64,000 nucleotides of DNA from CAWCDJ01 sp963794265 (GTDB taxonomy: Bacteria; Acidobacteriota; Terriglobia; Bryobacterales; Bryobacteraceae), in assembly GCA_963794265.1 (NCBI GenBank), contig CAWCDJ010000004.1:1054001-1118000 (forward strand). The letters are read 5' to 3'. Positions within the stretch are counted from its first letter, which is position 1. Each line of letters begins with the position of its first letter. Positions 19,172-25,782 of this stretch are shown here, piece after piece. Position numbers and translations under genes: made by a program. The notes under the pieces were generated by a model. It saw only the letters and a program-made list of their open reading frames with translations, ran no database searches and was not told the DNA's origin.

Positions 19172-21394
19172 ATGCTTCGAGCAATCGCCGTACTTGTGTT
19201 ATCGGCGGCGGCAGGGCTAGGCTTTGCCCAACCGAATCCTGGATTCAACGTGAAGGATTACGGCGCGGCCGGTAACGGTGTCCGGCTGGATACCGAATCC
19301 ATCAACAAGGCTGTTCAGGCTTGCGCCGCGGCCGGAGGTGGAACTGTCTTCTTTCCGGCCGGGAAATATCTGACTGGAACCGTCAGTCTCAAGGACAACG
19401 TGACCCTCTGGCTGGACTCGGGCGCGACCATCCTGGGCAGCACGAACCTTGCCGACTACCAGTGGCCCAAAGGCGAGCGCGATTGGTATGCGTCGCTGAT
19501 CCTGGCCCAGGGTGTCCATAACGTGGGAATTGCCGGCCATGGGATCATCAATGGGAACGGCCTCTTCAATCCTAAGGGGGAAGGAGAGATGCGCGGCCCG
19601 CACGCCGCACTGTTCTACGATTGCCAGGACGTATCGGTCCGAGACGTGTCTTTCCAGGACGCCGGCAATTACGCGCTGATCCTGCGGCAGTGCGAGCGCG
19701 TGAATATCGACGGTATGACGGCGAAGGGCGGATACGATGGCATCAACATGCACTACACTAAAAACGTCACCATTTCCAACTGCCGGTTGTATACCGGGGA
19801 TGACTGCCTGGCCGGCGCCTACTGGGAAAACGTTACGGTGACGAATTGCATTCTGAACACGTCCTGCAACGGAATCCGCGTGGGTGGGCGGAACGTGTCG
19901 GTGAGTAATTGCCTGATTTACGGCCCCGGACAGTACGTGCACCATGGGTCGAACCGTCATAACCTGGAATCCGGATTTCAGATTCTGCCCCATCCGGCTC
20001 CGGGCCCGCGAAATCCGATTAGCAAGGTAGTGGCTCCAGGCCCGGTCGATGACATGGTGATTTCCGACGTGACCATGATCAACGCCCGCTCGCCGGTCTG
20101 GGTGGCTTACAGCGAAGATGCTCCGTACAGCCGCTCGAATCTCGGCGTGGGCCGGATCATCTTCAACAACCTGACGGTGATTGGGTCGGGGCGCACGCCT
20201 TTTTACGTGTCCGCACCGCCTCAAAACCCGGCGAAATCGATCATCGTCAATAATGCGCACCTGACATTTGTCGGCGGGGCCGAGGAAAGCCAGGCCACCG
20301 GCCAGGGCTTTAGCCCCTACTCGATCCTCCAGTCCTATGGCGTTTACTGTCGCAATGTGGAGCACCTGGAGCTGCATAATGTGCATGTGGACTATCAGGC
20401 CAAGGACCTGCGCCCGGCGCTTTCCGGGGAAAACATCGGCACATTGGAAGTGGACCGTTTCAGGGCCGAGCGCGAACCCGAAGGCCCTCCCGAATTCGTG
20501 ATCTCCGGGCTTAAGCGAATGCTGGTGGACGGCAAGGAAGCGCCCGCCGCAAATTTTCGCGTCAAAGGACTGGATATCGATACCAGCCGGATAATCACGG
20601 GTGAGCCATTCCAGGTGACGGTCCGGGTGGAGAACGCCGGCTCCGTTGAGGGATTGGGAGAGGTGCCGCTGCGGTTGGGCGAACAAAAGTTCGTGAAAAG
20701 CGTCTGGCTCAAGCCGGGCGAAACCGCGCGCGTCCGGTTCGTGAATCTCAAGAGCGCGGCTTCTGGTCAACAGCCGCTTCAGTCCGGGGACTTCACCAAG
20801 GAGTTGCGCGTTCTGCCCAAACCTGCCGCGCACCCAGTGAACCCGCCGTATCATGAGTTTCACAATACAACAGCAACGCTCCAGCAAATCGATGGCGGAT
20901 TTTATATTTGGGCCGGGGGAAGGTATCCCTTGCTGGAACTTGGGGACGAGTACGCTGCGATTTATCGCGAGCACGCACTGGCGCGTGACGACGTCGCCGT
21001 CGTGAAACTGGAGAACCCGGATATGCGCACCCACTGGAGTGGGCGCGCGGGCATCATGGTGAGGAATGATATCTCCCAGCCGGGTAAGTCGCCCGGTTAT
21101 GTTGTCCTGGGCTGCTCTCCCGCCAATGGCCCCTCTCTGGAGTGGGATTCCAATGGGGATGGCCGGATCGATAAATATACCGTGCTCGATGGATACACGA
21201 ACTGGCCGAACTGGCTCAAGCTCGAAAGGCACGGATCGACATACATTGGCTACTACAGCAGCGACGGGACCAACTGGACCAAGGTGGGAGAAGTCGAAGC
21301 GCCAGGGTCCGCGGACCTGCAGGACGTCGGAATATTTGCCCAGACGAGCAGTGCCCGTTTCACGGACTTGAAGTTGGGAGATTCCGGCTTCTGA
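19172..21394 (+). CDS. Secreted GH28-like right-handed beta-helix protein, copy 2
   Basis: About 740 residues from the ATG at 19172, preferred over the upstream in-frame GTG at 19133 because GAAGGA precedes it and a clean signal peptide (LRAIAVLVLSAAAGLGFAQ) follows. Domain plan is the same as in copy 1: beta-helix, CARDB-like sandwich and laminin-G-like tail with an NGDGRIDK loop. 'TGDDCLAG' lies near residue 207. 'NTD' is replaced by GYDGIN, and the histidine motif reads SCNGIRVGG. It is closer to copy 3 than to copy 1; both begin the mature part with QPN-x-GFNVKDYGAAG. It lies 35 bases after copy 1 and is in the same operon. Confidence 0.8.
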   Translation: MLRAIAVLVLSAAAGLGFAQPNPGFNVKDYGAAGNGVRLDTESINKAVQACAAAGGGTVFFPAGKYLTGTVSLKDNVTLWLDSGATILGSTNLADYQWPKGERDWYASLILAQGVHNVGIAGHGIINGNGLFNPKGEGEMRGPHAALFYDCQDVSVRDVSFQDAGNYALILRQCERVNIDGMTAKGGYDGINMHYTKNVTISNCRLYTGDDCLAGAYWENVTVTNCILNTSCNGIRVGGRNVSVSNCLIYGPGQYVHHGSNRHNLESGFQILPHPAPGPRNPISKVVAPGPVDDMVISDVTMINARSPVWVAYSEDAPYSRSNLGVGRIIFNNLTVIGSGRTPFYVSAPPQNPAKSIIVNNAHLTFVGGAEESQATGQGFSPYSILQSYGVYCRNVEHLELHNVHVDYQAKDLRPALSGENIGTLEVDRFRAEREPEGPPEFVISGLKRMLVDGKEAPAANFRVKGLDIDTSRIITGEPFQVTVRVENAGSVEGLGEVPLRLGEQKFVKSVWLKPGETARVRFVNLKSAASGQQPLQSGDFTKELRVLPKPAAHPVNPPYHEFHNTTATLQQIDGGFYIWAGGRYPLLELGDEYAAIYREHALARDDVAVVKLENPDMRTHWSGRAGIMVRNDISQPGKSPGYVVLGCSPANGPSLEWDSNGDGRIDKYTVLDGYTNWPNWLKLERHGSTYIGYYSSDGTNWTKVGEVEAPGSADLQDVGIFAQTSSARFTDLKLGDSGF

Positions 21395-21455
21395 TAAGTG
21401 AGCAAAATGGAAGGCCAGTGATTGGCAAGGCCGCAGCGGGGCCAGGAGGCGTGAA

Positions 21456-23672
21456 ATGATGATTCGAGCATTCGTCGTATTCGTGTTATCGGCCGTAGCC
21501 GGGCTCAGCTTTGCTCAGCCAAATGCTGGGTTCAACGTGAAGGATTACGGCGCGGCTGGTGACGGTGTCCGGCTGGATACGCAATCCATCGACAAGGCCG
21601 TTCAGGCGTGTGGCATGGCTGGAGGTGGAATCGTGTTCTTCCCTGCCGGGTCATATCTAACGGGAACCATTCACCTGAAGGACAACGTGACCCTATGGCT
21701 CGACCCGGGCGCGACGATCCTAGGCAGCAAGAACCTGGCCGATTATCATTGGCCCGAGGGTGGCCGCGAGTGGGATGGCTCGATCATCCTGGCCAACGGA
21801 GTCCACAACGTCGCTCTTATGGGCCGCGGCACCATCGATGGACAGAACCTCAACAACCCGAGAGGCGAGGAACATATCAGGGGCCCCCACGCGGTGCTCA
21901 TCAATAACAGCAAAGATATTGTAGTGCGCGACATCACGATCAAAGATTCGGGAAATTACGCGCTCATTCTACGATCGTCCGAGCGAGTGACTATCGACAA
22001 TCTGACGGCACTCAACGGGTACGACGGCATCAATATGCACGACGTCAGGGACGCAACGATCTCGAATTGCAAGCTGTACACCGGCGATGACAGTCTGGCT
22101 GGAGCATATTGGGAGAATGTGACCGTTACTAATTGCGTCCTGAACAGCTCCTGCAACGCGATCCGTGTCGGCGGCCGCAACGTGCTGATTAATAACTGTC
22201 TGATCTACGGTCCCGGACGGTACGCCCACCGGCTCGGATTCCGTACGAATACGGAATCGGGCTTTCAGATTCTTCCCCACAGCGCACTGCGTGGGAATTC
22301 AAGTGCTCATCTGGTTGCGTCTGGTCCCGTGGACAATATGGTTCTGTCCAATATTACGATGATCAACGTGCGGTCGCCGGTGTACGTAGCTTTCGGGGCC
22401 GATGCTCCCTACAGCAGAAACAATTTGGGGGTGGGGCGGATTGTGGTGGATAATCTGACTGCCATCAATTGCGGCAGGACGCCGTTCTATGTAGCGGGTC
22501 CCCGTGAAAACCCCGCGAAGTCGATCATTCTCCGAAATGCCCGGATGACGTTCGTCGGTGGAGTGAACGAGGAGCAGTCCAACGGTCAGGGGTACAGCCC
22601 TTATTCGATGCTCCAGTCGTACGGAATCTATTGCCGCAATGTGGAGAATCTGGAACTCCACGACGTCCGCGTGGACTATGTAAATAAGGACACGCGGCCG
22701 GCTATATTCGGCGAGAATATTGGGACGCTGGAACTAGATCGTTTCGTGGCAGAGCGGGAGCCGGGTGGGGCACCCTTTGCGCTGTTCGCGGGCATCAACA
22801 GGCTCGTGATGAAGGGCGTGGATGCGACCCTAGCCAAAGTGCTTCTGAAGGCTCTTGATCCGCTAGGCGCAGGATCGTTTGCAGGTGACCCGCTTTTCGT
22901 CTCCGCGACTGTCCAAAACGCCGGCCATGAAGGCCTTGGCGACGTCGAATTGCGGGTAGGAGACGAGGTCGTAAAACGCACTGCCTGGTTGGGTGCAAAT
23001 GAAACGGCCCGCGTGGGCTTTCCCAACATGAAATCAAAAGAGAGCGGTGAAATTCCGATACGCCTCGGCGACTTGGTAAAGAGGGTTGCGCTGCGGCCCA
23101 AGCCGGAAGGTCATCCAGTAAATGCCCCCTATGTGGCATTTCAGAACCTGAATGGACAAGTGCAGCAGATCGACGGCGGATTCTATATCCGCGAGAACGG
23201 CGATTACGCTGTACTGGATCATGGCGACCAATACGGATCGGTGTATCTGCCGCACGCCTTGGGAGATTCCGATTCTGCGATTGTGAAGCTCGAGAATCCG
23301 GACGGAAGAGCTAACTGGGTTGGCCGAGTCGGCATCATGGTGCGTAAGGATATCTCCAAGCCTGGACAGTCGACCGGCTATTTGGTACTGGGCGCCTCCC
23401 CATCCAACGGCTACTCCCTGGAGTGGGATTCAAACGGTGATGGAAGCGTCGACAAACGTACCGTGCTCGACGGTTATACTTACTGGCCGTGCTGGGTCAA
23501 GTTGCAGCGGCAAGGATCTAAATTCATCGGGTATTCCAGCGTGGACGGCCGCCATTGGAGCAAAATCGGTGAGGCGGAAGTGAGCGGGGCCCTGGGCCCT
23601 CTCGACGTTGGTGTCTTCGCTCATCGGAGCAGTGCAAGGTTCATGAACTTTAAGGTGGAAAAGCTGCCGTAA
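21456..23672 (+). CDS. Secreted GH28-like right-handed beta-helix protein, copy 3
   Basis: 738 residues. AGGAGG lies 7 bases before the ATG. A signal peptide (FVVFVLSAVAGLSFAQ) is followed by the same three-part plan as copies 1 and 2. Here the 'DD' motif reads TGDDSLAG, so the cysteine after the aspartates is lost, and the histidine region reads SCNAIRVGG. Nucleotide similarity to copy 2 is obvious over the signal and first helix coils, which points to a fairly recent tandem duplication followed by drift at the putative active site. It is the last gene of the cluster. Confidence 0.8.
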   Translation: MMIRAFVVFVLSAVAGLSFAQPNAGFNVKDYGAAGDGVRLDTQSIDKAVQACGMAGGGIVFFPAGSYLTGTIHLKDNVTLWLDPGATILGSKNLADYHWPEGGREWDGSIILANGVHNVALMGRGTIDGQNLNNPRGEEHIRGPHAVLINNSKDIVVRDITIKDSGNYALILRSSERVTIDNLTALNGYDGINMHDVRDATISNCKLYTGDDSLAGAYWENVTVTNCVLNSSCNAIRVGGRNVLINNCLIYGPGRYAHRLGFRTNTESGFQILPHSALRGNSSAHLVASGPVDNMVLSNITMINVRSPVYVAFGADAPYSRNNLGVGRIVVDNLTAINCGRTPFYVAGPRENPAKSIILRNARMTFVGGVNEEQSNGQGYSPYSMLQSYGIYCRNVENLELHDVRVDYVNKDTRPAIFGENIGTLELDRFVAEREPGGAPFALFAGINRLVMKGVDATLAKVLLKALDPLGAGSFAGDPLFVSATVQNAGHEGLGDVELRVGDEVVKRTAWLGANETARVGFPNMKSKESGEIPIRLGDLVKRVALRPKPEGHPVNAPYVAFQNLNGQVQQIDGGFYIRENGDYAVLDHGDQYGSVYLPHALGDSDSAIVKLENPDGRANWVGRVGIMVRKDISKPGQSTGYLVLGASPSNGYSLEWDSNGDGSVDKRTVLDGYTYWPCWVKLQRQGSKFIGYSSVDGRHWSKIGEAEVSGALGPLDVGVFAHRSSARFMNFKVEKLP

Positions 23673-23947
23673 TGCGCGCTCACTGCCGTCGCCGTGCTGG
23701 AGTGCATGAGAGCCGGAGCGGACGATGTGACCGGTTTTCGTGGTCCGGCATTTATCCCGCCAAAGAAGATGGGCCGCTTCGAAGTGACGTAAGCGAGGTG
23801 ATGATTTCCAAGCTGTCGAATTCCTCCAGGTACCAGACACGGCTGTTCAACAACAGGTATGAATTGCCGTGTTAGGACAGATGATAGCTTGTGTTTGAGA
23901 GTGAAAAGTGCCCGACGTGTGGAAGTCTTGTGTTTTATAAGGGATAG
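23673..23947. other. Intergenic region left of the integrated element
   Basis: 275 bases between the last GH28-like gene and the left end of the integrated element. I see no gene, RNA or convincing terminator. Confidence 0.4.
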
Positions 23948-23993
23948 TTGGTGGCCAGGGACGGAATCGAACCGCCGACGCCAGCCTTTTCAG
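23948..23993 (-). repeat. att site, distal copy (tRNA-Phe 3' fragment)
   Basis: 46 bases identical to 25680-25725. It covers the CCA end, acceptor 3' strand, T-arm, variable loop and anticodon-stem 3' side of tRNA-Phe and stops within the anticodon loop, after which the sequence differs. It cannot form a tRNA. Confidence 0.85.
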
Positions 23994-24057
23994 CTATGAC
24001 GGATCAATCACTTACGGACGAGTGCCACTGATTTTAAAAGAGTTAGGCGTTTGCTTT

Positions 24058-24106
24058 TTGGACGCAGTTTGGACGCAAATTCCGTTTTGGACGCGAATTG
24101 GACGCA
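24058..24106 (+). repeat. Array of four TTGGACGCA-type sites (left)
   Basis: Copies start at 24058, 24069, 24087 (last base G instead of A) and 24098. Steps are 11, 18 and 11 bases. The array begins 64 bases inside the left att repeat. The orientation matches that of the right array. The 11-base step is about one helical turn and is not a multiple of three, so a coding origin is unlikely; integrase or excisionase arm-type sites are the natural reading. Confidence 0.65.
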
Positions 24107-24165
24107 GAAACCGTACTCCCCCGCAAACGCCCCACATGCCCCCGCATCTCCCCGCAGTATGAGGA

Positions 24166-24194
24166 TTGACGTATGCACAAAGGGTACGTACACT
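24166..24194 (+). promoter_or_regulatory. Promoter of brnTA with overlapping palindrome
   Basis: TTGACG (24166-24171), a 17-base spacer and TACACT (24189-24194) fit a sigma-70 promoter. The palindrome GTACGTAC at 24184-24191 overlaps the -10 box and is a natural place for autorepression by BrnA, which is known to repress its own operon. The expected start of transcription is at about the GTG of brnT, so the message may be leaderless. Confidence 0.55.
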
Positions 24195-24200
24195 TGAGCT

Positions 24201-24479
24201 GTGGGCTTCGAGTGGGATGACGCGAGCAAGGCCGGGATCAACTTCCGCAAGCACGGCGTCCGCATGCCTGAAGCGATTCCAGTTTTCGACGATCCGCACG
24301 CCATCACGATCACGGATGACGAATCCGATCCGAACGAGCAACGATTTGTGACTCTTGGGATGGGCGCAATGGGCCGCTTGCTCGTGGTTGTCTACACCTG
24401 GCGCGGCGAGAACATCCGCATCATCTCGGCGCGTGTTGCTGAAGCCCATGAGCGTGAGCAGTACGAGGCAGAACGATGA
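24201..24479 (+). CDS. brnT: BrnT family ribonuclease toxin
   Basis: 92 residues from a GTG start, which gives the family's usual N-terminus (GFEWDDASKAGINFRKHGV). Further family features follow: EAIPVFDDPHAI, RFVTLGMGAMGRLLVVVYTW and IRIISARVAEAHEREQYE. BrnT is a small RNase-fold toxin that cuts RNA and slows growth when free. The stop overlaps the start of brnA by 4 bases. The upstream promoter places the transcript start almost at the GTG, and no Shine-Dalgarno sequence is apparent. It lies inside the 1.73-kb tRNA-Phe element and may keep that element from being lost. Confidence 0.93.
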   Translation: MGFEWDDASKAGINFRKHGVRMPEAIPVFDDPHAITITDDESDPNEQRFVTLGMGAMGRLLVVVYTWRGENIRIISARVAEAHEREQYEAER

Positions 24480-24745
24480 AAGACCGATACGATTTCAGTA
24501 AGGGGAAACGGGGCAGGGTCGTCCAGCCCGAACCTGAGCCCGAAGGCAAGGTCCGCATCACCATCCGGCTCGATCAAGACATTGTGGATCGGTTTCTGCA
24601 AATGGCGGAAGCATCGGGCGGCGGCACCGGCTATCAGACGCTCATTAATGCCGCGCTCAGAGAATACCTCGACGGTAAGGCCCCGCGGTTCGAGGATGCG
24701 CTGCGACGAATCATTCGCGAAGAACTGAAATCAAGCGCAGCATAG
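24476..24745 (+). CDS. brnA: BrnA family antitoxin
   Basis: 89 residues. The N-terminal half is charged and probably wraps the toxin. The C-terminal half has the ribbon-helix-helix-like segment RITIRLDQDIVDRFLQMAE ... GYQTLINAALREYLDG, used by BrnA to bind its own promoter. The start overlaps the brnT stop by 4 bases, so both are made from one message. In this family the BrnT-BrnA complex represses transcription; the GTACGTAC palindrome over the -10 box is the likely target. Confidence 0.93.
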   Translation: MKDRYDFSKGKRGRVVQPEPEPEGKVRITIRLDQDIVDRFLQMAEASGGGTGYQTLINAALREYLDGKAPRFEDALRRIIREELKSSAA

Positions 24746-24759
24746 CGCCGAATGAGCGC

Positions 24760-25395
24760 CTATGGCAGCCATGGTACTTCCGCATTCGACCCCTTCCGGA
24801 TGAACTGGTGCTTCTGAGGCGACCACGTGTAATGCAGGTCCACCACGCGCGATGGGCAGCAGTGTCCGTCCCCACTACCCCAGACGCCGACGGAGATGTC
24901 GATGCCGTCTGCCGTTGTTCGTTCCAGTTTGACGCCTTCTCCGGACGCCTCGAACACCTTTCTGACCGCCCTAGCATTGCACTCGAACGCCAAAACATAG
25001 ATGAAAGCGCCAGTCCCCGTCAGGTGTACCTGGCTCAGAACTAAAACACGAAGGTTGGAAGTTCCACCCGGACGCCATACCTCATCATGCTCGATGGTTG
25101 TTTCCCAATCCGGTTTACTCGTGACTTCTTTGCGCTCTTTTACGCTCAGAGCGGCGAGTTCTCGGGGCGTGAAGCCTTCATATTCCGGAAAGACCCCGTC
25201 GCGAAGCCGGAAATCGCCGCCAGCGCCCGGCCCGTTAAACGGACCGTAAAACGGCCTGCCACTATACGGCTTCGCCTGGATGACGCTATTCCGGAAGTCG
25301 ACCGTGGCAATGTCCCGGCAGGCTTGCGCGAAGGCACATGATGGAACGAGAATCGACAGAATCCAGATCCAATTCACAACTCGCAGCGAGCGCAT
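24760..25395 (-). CDS. Secreted protein of unknown function carried by the element
   Basis: 211 residues with a clear signal peptide (WIWILSILVPSCAFAQ). The mature part begins with an Arg/Asp/Val-containing strand (RDIATVDFRNSVI), has a PFYGPFNGPGAGG loop and ends with VGVWGSGDGHCCPSRVVDLHYTW. The latter resembles loops seen in small secreted acidobacterial proteins but no family I can name. Four mature cysteines, including one CC pair, could form disulfides. It is convergent with brnA, 14 bases away. It is one of only three genes in the integrated element, so it is either cargo or a captured passenger. Confidence 0.65.
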   Translation of the reverse strand: MRSLRVVNWIWILSILVPSCAFAQACRDIATVDFRNSVIQAKPYSGRPFYGPFNGPGAGGDFRLRDGVFPEYEGFTPRELAALSVKERKEVTSKPDWETTIEHDEVWRPGGTSNLRVLVLSQVHLTGTGAFIYVLAFECNARAVRKVFEASGEGVKLERTTADGIDISVGVWGSGDGHCCPSRVVDLHYTWSPQKHQFIRKGSNAEVPWLP

Positions 25396-25588
25396 ACCAG
25401 CCTCATTCTAGCGGCCAGATATCACGGCAGCAATCGATCGCCGGTGGCGGAACGAGAAGCACCGAAAGAACTGCCCGAGGTGATTCTGCGTCGGGGAGAA
25501 GACGACATCCAATCGTCAAGATCCCCCCACGACTACCGCAAGACCGGAGAGGGCGTTCGGAACAGCCTTCCACCGTGGCTTTCATGGT
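25396..25588. other. Non-coding stretch of the element next to the right site array
   Basis: A gene-free stretch of the integrated element. Short frames exist, but none shows a known domain; specifically no tyrosine-recombinase motif (R...HxxR...Y) can be read on either strand. Confidence 0.4.
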
Positions 25589-25619
25589 TTGGACGTCAGT
25601 TGGACGCAGTTTGGACGCA
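25589..25619 (+). repeat. Array of three TTGGACGCA-type sites (right)
   Basis: Copies start at 25589 (TTGGACGTC variant), 25600 and 25611, exactly 11 bases apart. The array ends 60 bases inside the right att repeat, mirroring the 64-base distance on the left, and points the same way as the left array. Confidence 0.65.
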
Positions 25620-25679
25620 GTTCGAAATTTGAAGCTATTTTCAAACTGCTGGATTTTAGTGTAAGTGCTTTGTTTTGAA

Positions 25680-25725
25680 TTGGTGGCCAGGGACGGAATC
25701 GAACCGCCGACGCCAGCCTTTTCAG
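25680..25725 (-). repeat. att site, tRNA-proximal copy
   Basis: 46 bases identical to 23948-23993. It is the 3' part of the intact tRNA-Phe gene, so integration left the tRNA functional. Confidence 0.85.
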
Positions 25726-25756
25726 GGCTGCGCTCTACCAGCTGAGCTACCTGGCC
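25681..25756 (-). tRNA. tRNA-Phe(GAA)
   Basis: 76 bases including an encoded CCA. The acceptor stem GGCCAGG pairs perfectly with CCTGGCC. The D-arm, a CAGCC/GGCTG anticodon stem with loop CTGAAAA (anticodon GAA) and a standard GGTTCGATTCC T-arm are all present. Its 3' part is the attachment site of the adjacent element. Confidence 0.97.
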
Positions 25757-25782
25757 GGGGAAACATCAGTGTACCAACCGCA

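Larger units (their letters stand above)
23948..25725. mobile_element. 1.73-kb integrated element at tRNA-Phe, no integrase
   Basis: A perfect 46-bp direct repeat (23948-23993 and 25680-25725) bounds the element. The right copy is the 3' part of an intact tRNA-Phe gene and the left copy is the same fragment without the rest, which is the usual footprint of tyrosine-recombinase integration into a tRNA. Excision between the repeats would release 1,732 bp. Inside lie arrays of TTGGACGCA-type sites near both ends, a BrnT/BrnA pair and one secreted protein. No recombinase gene or recognisable recombinase fragment is present, so movement would need an integrase supplied from elsewhere. Whether it still moves is unknown. 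Confidence 0.75.

Noticed and set aside
24012..24449. Integrase C-terminal remnant on the minus strand near the left att site
   Set aside because: The frame has no recombinase motif, and its most regular part is just the translation of the TTGGACGCA array.
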